Under the pieces are notes generated by a model. The model worked only from the letters and a program-made list of their open reading frames with translations. It was not told the DNA's origin and searched no databases. A program made the translations under genes and the position numbers. From the NCBI GenBank assembly GCA_027214385.1, contig JAPVXR010000015.1:7501-71500 (forward strand): a stretch of DNA of 64,000 nt. The letters run 5' to 3'. This document shows, piece by piece, positions 53,193 to 62,946 of this stretch. Each line of letters opens with the position of its first letter. Position 1 is the stretch's first letter. The stretch is from Cryomorphaceae bacterium 1068. Its GTDB lineage: Bacteria > Bacteroidota > Bacteroidia > Flavobacteriales_D > Cryomorphaceae.

Positions 53193-55835
53193 TCAGCTCC
53201 CCGTAATTTTTTTGATCTCATTGAGCTTCATCAAAGCTTCTACAGGAGTGAGGGAATTGATGTCAATAGCCACTATCTCATCTCGAATCTGCTGGAGAAC
53301 AGGGTCATCCAATTGAAAAATACTCAACTGCATTTCATCCTTGTTGGCAATCTTCCCTTTGGCATCCAGCGCCTCTCCCGAGTGTGTTTTTTCCAATCGA
53401 GATAAAATGGACTTGGCTCGATCGAGCAAACTGGTTGGCATTCCCGCCATTTGTGCCACGTGAATCCCGAAACTGTGCTCGCTTCCTCCAGGCTTTAGTT
53501 TTCGCAGAAAGATAATTTTGTCTTTGTACTCCTTTACGCTCACGTTGAAGTTCTTAATCCGAGAGAAGATCGACTCCATTTCATTCAATTCGTGGTAATG
53601 AGTGGCGAAAAGTGTTTTCGCTCGTAAAGTTTTCTGTTCGTGCAGATACTCGGCAATGGCCCAAGCGATGGAAACGCCATCGTAAGTGCTCGTTCCGCGA
53701 CCGATCTCGTCGAGAAGCACCAAGCTACGATCGGACAAGTTGTTGAGAATACTGGCCGTCTCATTCATTTCGACCATGAAGGTCGACTCGCCCGAAGAGA
53801 TATTGTCGCTGGCCCCTACCCTCGTGAACACCTTATCGACCACACCGATTTCGGCATCCGAAGCGGGAACGTAAGAGCCAATTTGAGCCATCAAAACGAT
53901 CAAGGCTGTTTGGCGTAGCAGCGCCGATTTACCCGACATGTTTGGTCCGGTAATCATCATGATCTGGGTATTCTCATTGTCGAGCTCCACGTCATTTTCA
54001 ACGTAAGCCTCTCCCGTGGGCAGTTGGTGCTCAATAACTGGGTGGCGCCCACCGTGGATCTTCAACTCGTGTCCTTCGTTCATTTGCGGACGAATGTAAT
54101 TCAGCTCTACTGCCGTTTCGGCAAATGAGAGGTAGCAGTCGACTTCGGCAATCCGACGAGCGTTCAGCTGTATTGGCTCTACGAAGGCTGCCAAGTCGGC
54201 AATCAAATCGTTGTAAAGTCGAGACTCCAATTCATTGATCCGCTCTTCGGCTCCGAGAATTTTTTGTTCGTAGGTTTTCAGCTCTTCCGTAATGTAGCGC
54301 TCGGCATTTACGAGAGTTTGCTTCCGCACCCATTCTTCGGGCACCTTATCCTTGTGGGAATTTCTCACCTCGAGGTAATAGCCAAAAACATTGTTGAAGG
54401 AGATCTTCAGACTTTGAATTCCCGTGCGCTCCGTTTCTCGCTGTTGAATTTTGAGGAGATGGTCTTTTCCGTTCTTTTTAATAGCGCGGAGCTCATCCAG
54501 CTCTTCGTTGACACCTTCAGCTACGACGCCTCCTTTGTTTAATTGAACAGGAGCTTCAGGATTGAGTTCATTCGCAATTCGTTCTACCACACTAGCGCAA
54601 GGATTAAGCTGTTCGGCGAGTTGAGTCAGAGAAGAGTTTTTGGATTCATCCAACTGGTCTTTAATGGGTAGAGTTGCTTTCAAAGCCCTCCCCAATTGAA
54701 GCACCTCTCTCGGATTAATCCGTCCAACACTCACTTTGGATATCATCCGCTCGATATCGCCGATCTGTTCGACCTGATGTCGAATAAAATCTGCCACTTT
54801 TTTCTCTGTGATAAAGTATTCTACAGCTTCGTGCCGCTGTGTAATGGCCTTAACCGATTTTAGCGGAAGCATAAGCCAGCGCTTCATCAATCGACTTCCC
54901 ATCGGAGAAATGGTTCGATCAATCACCATTTGAAGAGAAGTTCCCCCTTCATTCATGGGGTAAACCAATTCCAAGTTTCGGATGGTAAATCGGTCGAGCC
55001 AAACGTATTTGTCCTCGTCGATTCGTTTAAGCTGACTGAGGTGGCCTAGCTTGTGGTGGTGCGTTTCACTCAGGTAGTGGAGAGCAGCACCGGCAGCAAT
55101 GATGGCCATTTCCATTCCTTCAATGCCGAATCCCTTAAGGGATTTCGTTTTGAAGTGAGAGACGAGTTTATCTCGGGCAAAATCTTCTGTAAACACCCAA
55201 TCGTCAAGTCGAAAGGTGTGGAATTTTCCGCCAAATGCATTAAGGAACACTTGTTCGTTGTGTCGCTGAAAGAGCACTTCGCTTGGCTTAAAGCTTTGGA
55301 GCAGTTTTTCTACGTAAGCAGAAGAGCCTTCGGTGGTGAGAAACTCACCCGTTGAAATATCGAGGAAGCTCACTCCCGCCTTTTCTTTTCCAAAGTGAAC
55401 TGCCGCCAAGAAGTTATTCGACTTGTGATCGAGCACTTGGTCATTGTAGGCCACTCCCGGAGTTACCAGTTCGGTAACTCCGCGTTTCACGATGCTCTTG
55501 GTCATTTTCGGATCTTCCAGCTGATCGCAAATAGCAACGCGGTAACCCGCTCGAACCAACTTTGGTAAATAGGTATCAAGCGAATGATGTGGAAATCCTG
55601 CCAACTCGATATGAGCAGCTGCGCCGTTTTTCCGCTTGGTGAGGACAATTCCTAAAACATTGGAAACCGTAATGGCATCTTTTCCAAAAGTCTCGTAGAA
55701 ATCTCCTACCCGAAAAAGCAGCAATGCATCGGGATACTTGGCCTTAACACCAAGGTATTGCTTCATCAAAGGGGTTTCCTTTGGTTCGTTTGCCTTTGTG
55801 CTCTTTGGCTTTGCCTTTGTTTTGGTAGTATCCAC
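53193..55835 (-). CDS. mutS: DNA mismatch repair protein MutS
   Basis: An 880-residue MutS1. The mismatch-recognition motif F-Y-E is at residues 46-48 (GDFYETF). The ATPase domain carries Walker [12 protein letters not shown], the signature [12 protein letters not shown] and [14 protein letters not shown], then [12 protein letters not shown]. The protein binds mispaired DNA and recruits MutL, which is not in the window. The N terminus has about 20 low-complexity Lys/Thr residues before the conserved domain, so the start is not certain by a few codons. It diverges from the TrmH-family gene. Confidence 0.95.
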   Translation of the reverse strand: MDTTKTKAKPKSTKANEPKETPLMKQYLGVKAKYPDALLLFRVGDFYETFGKDAITVSNVLGIVLTKRKNGAAAHIELAGFPHHSLDTYLPKLVRAGYRVAICDQLEDPKMTKSIVKRGVTELVTPGVAYNDQVLDHKSNNFLAAVHFGKEKAGVSFLDISTGEFLTTEGSSAYVEKLLQSFKPSEVLFQRHNEQVFLNAFGGKFHTFRLDDWVFTEDFARDKLVSHFKTKSLKGFGIEGMEMAIIAAGAALHYLSETHHHKLGHLSQLKRIDEDKYVWLDRFTIRNLELVYPMNEGGTSLQMVIDRTISPMGSRLMKRWLMLPLKSVKAITQRHEAVEYFITEKKVADFIRHQVEQIGDIERMISKVSVGRINPREVLQLGRALKATLPIKDQLDESKNSSLTQLAEQLNPCASVVERIANELNPEAPVQLNKGGVVAEGVNEELDELRAIKKNGKDHLLKIQQRETERTGIQSLKISFNNVFGYYLEVRNSHKDKVPEEWVRKQTLVNAERYITEELKTYEQKILGAEERINELESRLYNDLIADLAAFVEPIQLNARRIAEVDCYLSFAETAVELNYIRPQMNEGHELKIHGGRHPVIEHQLPTGEAYVENDVELDNENTQIMMITGPNMSGKSALLRQTALIVLMAQIGSYVPASDAEIGVVDKVFTRVGASDNISSGESTFMVEMNETASILNNLSDRSLVLLDEIGRGTSTYDGVSIAWAIAEYLHEQKTLRAKTLFATHYHELNEMESIFSRIKNFNVSVKEYKDKIIFLRKLKPGGSEHSFGIHVAQMAGMPTSLLDRAKSILSRLEKTHSGEALDAKGKIANKDEMQLSIFQLDDPVLQQIRDEIVAIDINSLTPVEALMKLNEIKKITGS

Positions 55836-55915
55836 GCGCTGTTTATTCCTTGTTCACGAAAATACCAATACCTTTCCGGAAGGAAAAAATGCAGGATTTC
55901 TAGTTTTCAATTCTT

Positions 55916-56458
55916 ATGAACAAGAAGGTACCAAACGAAGCGCTGAATCGCTTAACGGAAAAAGAATTCAAGAATGCAGCTAAGACCCCTGTTGTGGTGG
56001 TGTTGGACAACGTGAGAAGCGCTCAAAATGTTGGTTCTGTTTTTCGCACTAGCGATGCATTCAGGTTGGAAAAGATTTGCCTTTGTGGAATTACTCCTAC
56101 TCCCCCTTCCCGAGAAATGAACAAGACTGCCCTTGGAGCGACAGAATCTGTTGACTGGGAATACTTCGCCGATACGATTTCTTGTCTCGACATATTATTC
56201 GAACAAGGTTTTGAATGTATTGCCGTGGAGCAAACTGAGAATTCAGAAAAACTTGGCGACTTTAAAATTGAAAGCGAAAAAAAATATGCCTTGATTCTAG
56301 GCAATGAGGTGGACGGTGTAGATCAAGAAGTAATTGATCGATGCCCCAAAAGCCTCGAAATACCACAGATTGGGACAAAACATTCGATCAATATTTCCGT
56401 ATGTACCGGCATTACCATTTGGGAATTTTATCGTCAGATAAAAACTGAGGGTTCGTAG
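55916..56458 (+). CDS. TrmH/SpoU family RNA 2'-O-methyltransferase
   Basis: A 180-residue SPOUT methyltransferase. Motif 1 is DNVRSAQNVGSVFRT (residues 31-45), motif 2 is LILGNEVDGV and motif 3 is IPQIGTKHSINIS. It lacks the N-terminal rRNA-recognition domain of RlmB, so a tRNA target such as position 34 or 18 is plausible but unproven. Upstream is mutS in the opposite direction, 80 bp away. Confidence 0.92.
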   Translation: MNKKVPNEALNRLTEKEFKNAAKTPVVVVLDNVRSAQNVGSVFRTSDAFRLEKICLCGITPTPPSREMNKTALGATESVDWEYFADTISCLDILFEQGFECIAVEQTENSEKLGDFKIESEKKYALILGNEVDGVDQEVIDRCPKSLEIPQIGTKHSINISVCTGITIWEFYRQIKTEGS

Positions 56459-56461
56459 AAC

Positions 56462-56494
56462 TTGTATTTCTTATATTCGTCCCTTTATCTTTGA
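56462..56494 (+). promoter_or_regulatory. Promoter (-33/-7) of the DUF6089 gene
   Basis: TTG (56462-56464), 22 nt, then TATCTTTG (56487-56494). The in-frame TTG at 56491 belongs to this box. Confidence 0.6.
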
Positions 56495-56499
56495 TAGCT

Positions 56500-57477
56500 G
56501 TGAATAAGTTTTGTCGGTACGTTTTTCTAATTCTGTTCATCTCCTCCTTTTCGGGAGTGAATGCTCAGTATTTCAGCGGGCAAACTTCGTACTGGAAGAG
56601 CCAGCGCCACAGTTTCGGAATGGGCCTCGGTGCTTCTTTCTTTTTGGGCGAACTCGGTGGAAGAGACCAAATAGGGACGGACTTCATCTATGACTTAGAA
56701 ATATCGAAGACTCGTCCTGCCCTACAACTCATGTATCGATACCAATTGGGAAGCCGATTTTATGCGAAAGCTCAATTTGCTTTTGCCTATATAGGTGGGA
56801 ATGATGCACTGACAGAAGAGATATTCAGGAGAAATCGGAATCTAAGTTTTCGATCAAACATATTTGAATTTTCTATTCAAGGAGAGTTTGATGTGATCGA
56901 CTTTACTCCAAAAAATCGCTACGGAAAAGTCAAACAAGGAAAACTCGAAGGTTCTGCACTATACATCTCAGCAGGAGTGGGTGTAACCAGATTCAATCCA
57001 CAAGCGAATTTTGAAGGGTCGTGGTACAACCTTCGCGATTTCGGCACAGAAGGACAGCTTCAGGATGGTGGACCATCACAGTATTCACTATATACTGTGG
57101 TTATACCGCTAGGTATTGGATATCGCCTTCAGATCAATAAAGAATGGACGGTAGGATTTGAAATCGCTCATCGCATCACGTTTACGGACTACATGGATGA
57201 TGTAAGCACCGTGTACTTCGACAATCAAGTCATAGAAGACAACCAAGGAGAACTAGCTGCTTACTTTGCGGACCCCAGCTTGGGCTATTACGTCGATGAA
57301 AACGGCTCTCGAGTTCCTCTAAATAGCACGGAAACGGGCTTTCAACGAGGAGATCCTGATGACAATGATGCCTATTTCTTTGCTATGTTCAATGCCTATT
57401 ACAAAATACCCCAAAAGCGTTTCAAGCGTGGTCGTGGCCGTGTGACGAAGAGACGACGGCGAAGAGTGGTATTCTAA
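56500..57477 (+). CDS. DUF6089 family outer-membrane protein
   Basis: A 325-residue protein from a GTG at 56500, with a signal peptide (VFLILFISSFSGVNAQ). It has the conserved FGMGLGASFFLGELGGRD region, and its strand pattern (FYAKAQFAFAYIGG, ALYISAGVGVTRFNP, YTVVIPLGIGYRLQI, WTVGFEIAHRITFTDY) indicates an outer-membrane barrel. This matches the Bacteroidota DUF6089 family. A basic tail (RGRGRVTKRRRRR) ends the protein. The TTG at 56491 is inside the -7 box, so GTG 56500 is preferred and the transcript is near leaderless. Confidence 0.8.
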   Translation: MNKFCRYVFLILFISSFSGVNAQYFSGQTSYWKSQRHSFGMGLGASFFLGELGGRDQIGTDFIYDLEISKTRPALQLMYRYQLGSRFYAKAQFAFAYIGGNDALTEEIFRRNRNLSFRSNIFEFSIQGEFDVIDFTPKNRYGKVKQGKLEGSALYISAGVGVTRFNPQANFEGSWYNLRDFGTEGQLQDGGPSQYSLYTVVIPLGIGYRLQINKEWTVGFEIAHRITFTDYMDDVSTVYFDNQVIEDNQGELAAYFADPSLGYYVDENGSRVPLNSTETGFQRGDPDDNDAYFFAMFNAYYKIPQKRFKRGRGRVTKRRRRRVVF

Positions 57478-57881
57478 GGCGGTACATAGTATTGAGACAG
57501 TTCAAACTTTCTAATTTCTTTTATAGTTCACTTGACCTTTATAGCGTTCTATTCTGAAATTCATATCTCCCATGGACAACTGTAAGGAATAGAAATCATC
57601 GTCTTGTCAAAGAATCAGATTGTAACAGATCTTGATCTAGATTGATCATTCTGAATAGGAACGTGCTCTGGCAATTGAATCCAGACTTCAAGAATTCTAT
57701 TTTTCTCAACTGAGGGTTTTACTCATATCCATTGTTCGCAGTTCCGATAGTTAAGCGAGAGATAGTAGTCTCCCTCACATAATGTATAAAGCTACGTGAC
57801 AAATCAACTGTATGTTGCGATACCCAAGTAATATCACATCATTACGAAATAGCTAGGCTGATGGCTAACGGCCAATAAACA
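57478..57881. other. 404-bp AT-rich intergenic stretch, no gene seen
   Basis: It precedes the terminator at 57882-57916. No open frame of useful length, no promoter box and no RNA structure that I can support. It may hold a small RNA or decayed sequence. Confidence 0.4.
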
Positions 57882-57916
57882 AAAAAGCCGTCTACCCTCA
57901 GGGTAGACGGCTTTTT
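57882..57916. terminator. Bidirectional rho-independent terminator
   Basis: A 16-bp perfect stem (57882-57897 and 57901-57916) with a TCA loop, A-run at the left and T-run at the right. It lies between the converging DUF6089 gene and the OmpA-like/TPR gene. Confidence 0.9.
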
Positions 57917-57933
57917 AAATCAATTCGTATTGC

Positions 57934-59643
57934 TTATTCAGCAGCTTCGTCTTGGAAGTTTCTAAACTCCAAATCGCTGGCAGCTTTCTCTTCTAGAGAG
58001 GCATCCATGCTGTAAGCTTTATTCAAGTTTGTGGTTACCGCTTCACCATCGTTCATACGTGCACCGATGATTGCTTTAAGGTAGTAACCCTTAGCAGTAT
58101 CAGCAGCGTCAGAATCATTAACGGTTTTCAAAGCAGTTTCTGTGTTTCCAGCCAATACTTGAGCCAACGCTTTATTGAAAGTGTTGTACCCTTTCATGTT
58201 CTGGATAGCAGAAGCGTAGTCACCATTTTGGATATCAATAATACCCATATTGTAATTTACTTCGTCTCCGGCTCCTGCAGCAGCTTCTAGCATCTCCATA
58301 GCGCCTGTGCGATCTCCATTCAATCTAGTGATTATGGCCATGTTGTTCTTCACAACAGGACTCTCTTCTTTAGTCATGGCATTTTCAAACATTGTTTGTG
58401 CTTGAGAAATCTCATTCTTTCTAAGGTGAATCACTCCCATATTGTTGTGTGCTCTATAGTCATCCGGGTATGTCGAAGCAGTCGTTTCGTAGATAGCATA
58501 TTGCTCATTCATATCTTCAGTGAGAGTAGCAGCATAGAGCATCTCCTCAAGAGAAAGTGTGTCAGCATTTGCAGAACGTGCCAAAGCAATGATTTCTTCA
58601 TCACTTCTACCTACGATATCGTAGTTCACAGTGATTTGAGATCTACGTAGTTCAGGAAGAATCTTTTCTGCAACTTCCGTGTAAGTCGCAGCTAGGTTTC
58701 TGATTTCCTCCTCGCGCTTGGTAACATCAGAGTACATCTCGAGAATTCTCAAGATCAACTCCTTGTCTGCAATGTCGGAAGCTTCCATTTTGCTTTTAAA
58801 TCCTGCCCAGTCTTCGCCTTTTGGCATCAATTGGAAGAATGCCTCTTTGTCGTACTCCATTTTCGCACGATCCATCAAGCGAGAAACAGCTTTCATTGCG
58901 CTTTCAGCTCTTTCTGTTGCCAAATTCTCATTAAGACTAATTTCACCTTCCGGAGAAGCGTAAGCCATAATCTCAGCTCCTTTGAACTGGTAATCTTCGT
59001 TGCTCCCAAATTCCTTTAAGAAACTTTCGATGGCTTTGATATCCTCATCGCGAAGCTCAGAACTTCTTACGTTTGAAGAGTTTACCAAGTAGTTGATTAT
59101 TGCATTCGCTTGATGAGATGTAATTCTTTCAAATTTGTCAGCACCAATGATCGGCATATCATCACTCATCACCATAAGAGGAGTAGTAATCACGCCATCC
59201 GCCAACTTATATGGCTCGAATGCTTTCTCTTTATTTCCTTGTTTTCCAAGAATGTTCAACATCAACTCAGATGTTTCCATTTCAGGAGAGTAAGCGATAC
59301 GGTCAGAGTAAGTAAAGTTCTTTCCTCCTTCGTAAGGAATGACAGTGGCATTACCTGCAGCATCTTCTCCTTGATAAGAGACTGAGTCGTAAGGGGTAGA
59401 TCCGCCTTCATAAGTAAGTGTTGGAGTCAATGTCACCATAGCTTTCTTACTGAAGTACTTACCGGGAAATTTACCATTGATGTTTAGCTCAACGCTATCT
59501 CCACGAACAATTAATGGCTCCGGATCAACGTTATACTCTACAGTCTCAGCATATTTTGCCATCTTGCCCAACCCACCACAGGCGGCCATAGCAAATCCGA
59601 CTACGATTAAAAGTGCCGGAAATTTAAAATTCGAATGCTTCAT
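57934..59643 (-). CDS. Lipoprotein with OmpA-like region and tetratricopeptide repeats
   Basis: A 569-residue lipoprotein (lipobox AAC, C22). The N-terminal half is beta-rich. A central segment (GAEIMAYASPEGEISLNENLATERAESAMKAV is the region, about residues 225-255) resembles the OmpA C-terminal domain. The last third has at least three TPR-like helix pairs (ASTYPDDYRAHNNMGVIHLRKNEISQAQ and following). Such proteins connect outer membrane and peptidoglycan or scaffold export machines; no specific partner is known. It is monocistronic, with a full promoter upstream. Confidence 0.78.
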   Translation of the reverse strand: MKHSNFKFPALLIVVGFAMAACGGLGKMAKYAETVEYNVDPEPLIVRGDSVELNINGKFPGKYFSKKAMVTLTPTLTYEGGSTPYDSVSYQGEDAAGNATVIPYEGGKNFTYSDRIAYSPEMETSELMLNILGKQGNKEKAFEPYKLADGVITTPLMVMSDDMPIIGADKFERITSHQANAIINYLVNSSNVRSSELRDEDIKAIESFLKEFGSNEDYQFKGAEIMAYASPEGEISLNENLATERAESAMKAVSRLMDRAKMEYDKEAFFQLMPKGEDWAGFKSKMEASDIADKELILRILEMYSDVTKREEEIRNLAATYTEVAEKILPELRRSQITVNYDIVGRSDEEIIALARSANADTLSLEEMLYAATLTEDMNEQYAIYETTASTYPDDYRAHNNMGVIHLRKNEISQAQTMFENAMTKEESPVVKNNMAIITRLNGDRTGAMEMLEAAAGAGDEVNYNMGIIDIQNGDYASAIQNMKGYNTFNKALAQVLAGNTETALKTVNDSDAADTAKGYYLKAIIGARMNDGEAVTTNLNKAYSMDASLEEKAASDLEFRNFQDEAAE

Positions 59644-59689
59644 TCGTTTGGTTTTTAAAAGGTCTTTGATTTTCCTTGTTTATTCGGTG

Positions 59690-59716
59690 CAAACATACAT
59701 ATAGTTTTTTACACAA
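59690..59716 (-). promoter_or_regulatory. Promoter (-33/-7) of the OmpA-like/TPR lipoprotein
   Basis: On the minus strand TTG (59714-59716), 16 nt, then TATGTTTG (59690-59697). The -7 box lies 46 bp before the start codon. Confidence 0.55.
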
Positions 59717-59735
59717 TGAAGTGATAGCAGCGGTT

Positions 59736-60392
59736 TTAAACCGACTTTTGCTCCGACTCAATCACCTGCTGGTGAAGACCTTTGGAACGCGGTTTTTTAA
59801 TGACGGACAGCAATTTTTCATAGACGAACCGATCTTTTACGAAGTCGACCTCCGAAACATCGAGAATTAGTACCCGCATATTGTCAGATTGCTTTCTCAA
59901 AAAATCAAGGTATTTGGCTTGAACACGGCTCAAATACTCTTCTTCAATACTCTGCTCGTACCTTCTTCCCCTTTTCCTGATATTTTGAAGTAGCCTCTCG
60001 GTATCGGAATAGAGATAGACCAAAAGATCCGGCGTGGGAACGGTTTTGAACATAATATCAAAAACCTTCCTGAACAGCCGCAATTCATCTTCGTTCAAAT
60101 TGGATGCTGCAAAAATCAGTGACTTACTCAATAGATAATCTGAAATTCGAACCGAGCTAAAGAGATTCCGGTCAGATCCCAGACCTGATAATTGACTGTA
60201 TCGCTCAGCCAGAAAGGACATCTCCAAGGTAAAGGCATACCTTCTGGGATCAGCGTAGAATTTTGGCAAAAATTCATTGTCGGCAAATTCTTCTAAAACC
60301 AACTCCGCATTGAACTCAGATGCAAGCTTATGAGCCAAGGTCGTTTTACCCGATCCGATATTACCTTCTACCGCTATGTAGCTATAATCCAT
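59736..60392 (-). CDS. Deoxynucleoside kinase
   Basis: A 218-residue P-loop kinase of the dCK/dGK family that phosphorylates deoxynucleosides for dNTP salvage. The P-loop is GNIGSGKTT (10-18), the substrate-contact LAERYSQL follows, and the lid RKRGRRYEQSIE is present. The specific base preference cannot be read. Its ATG follows the folK TAG with no gap, which indicates cotranslation. Confidence 0.9.
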   Translation of the reverse strand: MDYSYIAVEGNIGSGKTTLAHKLASEFNAELVLEEFADNEFLPKFYADPRRYAFTLEMSFLAERYSQLSGLGSDRNLFSSVRISDYLLSKSLIFAASNLNEDELRLFRKVFDIMFKTVPTPDLLVYLYSDTERLLQNIRKRGRRYEQSIEEEYLSRVQAKYLDFLRKQSDNMRVLILDVSEVDFVKDRFVYEKLLSVIKKPRSKGLHQQVIESEQKSV

Positions 60393-60905
60393 CTAACTCA
60401 ATTGTACGGGTTCCGAATTGTCTTTTGATTCAAAACATAACTCCAGCATCGATTGACCAAGTAAAGGGTGTTTGTATTCAGGAGCTATATCAACCATTGG
60501 TAAAAGAACAAAATTACGAAGGTGAAGTTGAGAATGAGGAATAGTGAGCGAATCTGTTTCAATCACCTCATCGCCAAAAAATAAGATGTCGATATCAATC
60601 ATTCTGGGCCTGAATGGCTCGCCTTGTTTCCTCTTCGATGTTTCTCGTCCAAGAGCCACTTCAATTTCCAGCGTTCTTTGATGAAGCTCCTCCAGACCAA
60701 CCTTGGTTTGAAGGGCGCAGCACATATTTAAATACGCCCTTTCATCTACATAGCCCCAAGCCGGTGACTCGTAAATCTTGGATTTAGAAACGACCTCTCC
60801 TATCTCTCCTAACATGAGTATGGCTTTCTCTAAGGACTCCAGTCTATTTCCCAAGTTACAGCCCAAGCCCAAATAGACGGTTTGTACAGATTTTTCTTCA
60901 ATCAC
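60393..60905 (-). CDS. folK: 2-amino-4-hydroxy-6-hydroxymethyldihydropteridine diphosphokinase
   Basis: A 170-residue HPPK that pyrophosphorylates 6-hydroxymethyl-dihydropterin in folate synthesis. The signatures are GLGCNLGNR, PRMIDIDILFFGDEV and PHSQLHLRNFVLLPM. It heads a pair with the deoxynucleoside kinase. The sppA gene diverges upstream. No exact promoter box is found on this strand in the 108-bp gap. Confidence 0.94.
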   Translation of the reverse strand: MIEEKSVQTVYLGLGCNLGNRLESLEKAILMLGEIGEVVSKSKIYESPAWGYVDERAYLNMCCALQTKVGLEELHQRTLEIEVALGRETSKRKQGEPFRPRMIDIDILFFGDEVIETDSLTIPHSQLHLRNFVLLPMVDIAPEYKHPLLGQSMLELCFESKDNSEPVQLS

Positions 60906-60987
60906 GACTTCATCATTTCCCAGCTTCCGCTAAAATATCAGATTGACCAGTCGTGTATTTAACGAACCAAAACACGGTAAGGCAACC

Positions 60988-60995
60988 TACTTTTG
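60988..60995 (+). promoter_or_regulatory. Promoter -7 box for sppA
   Basis: TACTTTTG matches TAnnTTTG and ends 18 nt before the ATG at 61014. The TTG inside it (60993) is in frame with sppA but is not the start. Confidence 0.55.
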
Positions 60996-61013
60996 TACAA
61001 AGGAAAAAAAAGA

Positions 61014-62828
61014 ATGAAGCAATTTTTCAAATTCATGTTTGCAAGCCTTTTGGGAACACTGATTTCCCTGTTTGTCTTGCTATTTGTAGGAATATTAATT
61101 ATCGGAGGAATTTTCTCTGCTGCTTTCAGCGATTTGGATAAATCCAATCAGGTGACAAGAGTAAAGGATAATTCCATTTTGCACATAAAGTTTGATCAGC
61201 CCATCGTAGACCGAGGACCTGATGAACACTTTAATATCAATTTCGGAGGTTTTCAATCGTCGACACCAATAGGTCTTGATGAGATCTTGGAGAATATTGA
61301 TAAAGCAAAAAATGACGACAAGATCAAAGGTATCTACTTCGATGTAGCCTTTGTGCCTGCGGGGATGTCAACGACTCAAGAAATACGAAACGCCCTTCTG
61401 GATTTTAAAGAAAGCGGAAAGTGGATAGTGAGTTACAATGAAATCTTTACACAAAAAGCGCTTTACTTGAGCTCTGTAGCAGATGAGACCTATATCTATC
61501 CGGAAGGATTTATGGACTTTCGAGGATTGAATGCCGAGGTGACTTTCTTCAAAAAGCTTCTTGATGAATTGCAAATTGAACCTCAAATCATTCGTGGATC
61601 TAACAACAAGTTCAAAAGTGCTGTGGAGCCTTTCATTTTGGAAGAAATGAGCCAGGCAAGCCGCATGCAAACTACAAAATGGCTGGAATCAATGTGGGGC
61701 ACAATGCTCGACGGAATGGGTGAGAGCTACTCAATGTCGGCAGACCAATTGAATGAAATAGCTGAGAACTACTCCATTCAGATACCTTCTGACGCTGTTG
61801 ACGCAGGTATGGCAACTGCCGTGATGTATGAGGATGAAGTAATGGACGTTCTTCGTGCAAAAACCGAAACTGACGAGGATGATGACCTCAATTTCGTTAA
61901 ACTGACCAAATACCTGAAAGCTCCCAAGCCTACTAAAGAAACGGGTGACTTCACTCTCTCGTACAAGAAAGACAAGATTGCGGTTATTTATGCTCAAGGA
62001 AATATTGGTTTGGGTGAATCAGGTGACGGCGCCATCGGAAGCGACACATACACCGAAGCTATTAAAGCAGCTAGAAAAGACACCTCAGTTAAGGCGATTG
62101 TCCTCAGAGTGAACTCTCCGGGGGGGGTTGCGATGGCTGGCGACATGATTTGGCACGAAGTGGTGATGGCTCAAAAGGCCAAGCCACTTGTCGTATCAAT
62201 GGGAGATGTAGCCGCATCTGCGGGATACTACATCAGCGCGCCGGCCGATAAGATTTTTGCTATGCCCACTACCATCACAGGCTCAATCGGGGTATTCGGC
62301 ATTATACCGAACATGAAGGGATTCTTCAACAATAAAATCGGGTTGACATTTGACAATGTAGAAACAAACGACTTTGCGGATTTTGGCGGAGTAAGCAGAC
62401 CACTAAACGATGCCGAAATGGCCATTTTGCAGAAATCGGTAGACCGCACCTATGGCAATTTTGTGAACGTAGTAGCTGAAGGCCGAGATCTCAGACCCGA
62501 ATTCATTGACTCGATTGGTCAAGGAAGAGTCTGGACAGGAGTGGACGCACTCGAACTGGGATTAGTAGATGAGCTGGGCGGATTGGAAGATGCAATTGCT
62601 GCTGCTGCGGAAATGGCAGAGCTCGAAGACTACACGATCAAGGAGCTTCCGAAAAGGAAGGACCCTGTGCAGCAACTTTTGGAAGACCTGAATATGGCGA
62701 TGGTTAAAACCGCTTTGGGATTTGATGTAGAAAACTCAGAATTGCTCGAGCAGTACAAAACCATTCAAGACATTAAAGAGATGAAAGGCATACAGGCAAG
62801 AATGCCGTTTGTGGTGAAAGTAGACTGA
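61014..62828 (+). CDS. sppA: Signal peptide peptidase SppA (67 kDa type)
   Basis: A 604-residue protein with one N-terminal membrane span (about residues 10-40) and two tandem S49 peptidase-like domains. The catalytic lysine is in the N-terminal half (RGSNNKFKSAVEPF) and the serine is in the C-terminal half (GDVAASAGYYISAP). NSPGGVAMAG precedes it. It degrades cleaved signal peptides in the membrane. The start at ATG 61014 has a purine-rich AAAGGAAAA upstream. An eight-G tract at 62120-62127 encodes part of the NSPGG motif. Confidence 0.95.
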   Translation: MKQFFKFMFASLLGTLISLFVLLFVGILIIGGIFSAAFSDLDKSNQVTRVKDNSILHIKFDQPIVDRGPDEHFNINFGGFQSSTPIGLDEILENIDKAKNDDKIKGIYFDVAFVPAGMSTTQEIRNALLDFKESGKWIVSYNEIFTQKALYLSSVADETYIYPEGFMDFRGLNAEVTFFKKLLDELQIEPQIIRGSNNKFKSAVEPFILEEMSQASRMQTTKWLESMWGTMLDGMGESYSMSADQLNEIAENYSIQIPSDAVDAGMATAVMYEDEVMDVLRAKTETDEDDDLNFVKLTKYLKAPKPTKETGDFTLSYKKDKIAVIYAQGNIGLGESGDGAIGSDTYTEAIKAARKDTSVKAIVLRVNSPGGVAMAGDMIWHEVVMAQKAKPLVVSMGDVAASAGYYISAPADKIFAMPTTITGSIGVFGIIPNMKGFFNNKIGLTFDNVETNDFADFGGVSRPLNDAEMAILQKSVDRTYGNFVNVVAEGRDLRPEFIDSIGQGRVWTGVDALELGLVDELGGLEDAIAAAAEMAELEDYTIKELPKRKDPVQQLLEDLNMAMVKTALGFDVENSELLEQYKTIQDIKEMKGIQARMPFVVKVD

Positions 62829-62852
62829 TCCACAGCCCTTCACAATTTCATT

Positions 62853-62885
62853 AAAACCCGATGTCGCTTGATATCGGGTTTTTTT
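62853..62885 (+). terminator. Rho-independent terminator of sppA
   Basis: AAAACCCGAT and ATCGGGTTTT form a 10-bp stem with a 10-nt loop and a T-run to 62885. Confidence 0.88.
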
Positions 62886-62946
62886 ATGCGCATCTTGAAG
62901 CCTGTTATTATTAACCGTATATCATCTAAACCAATCTAATCCTATT

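Noticed and set aside
60993-61013. TTG start of sppA
   Set aside because: TTG is part of TACTTTTG; ATG 61014 is preceded by a purine-rich stretch and begins at the membrane anchor.
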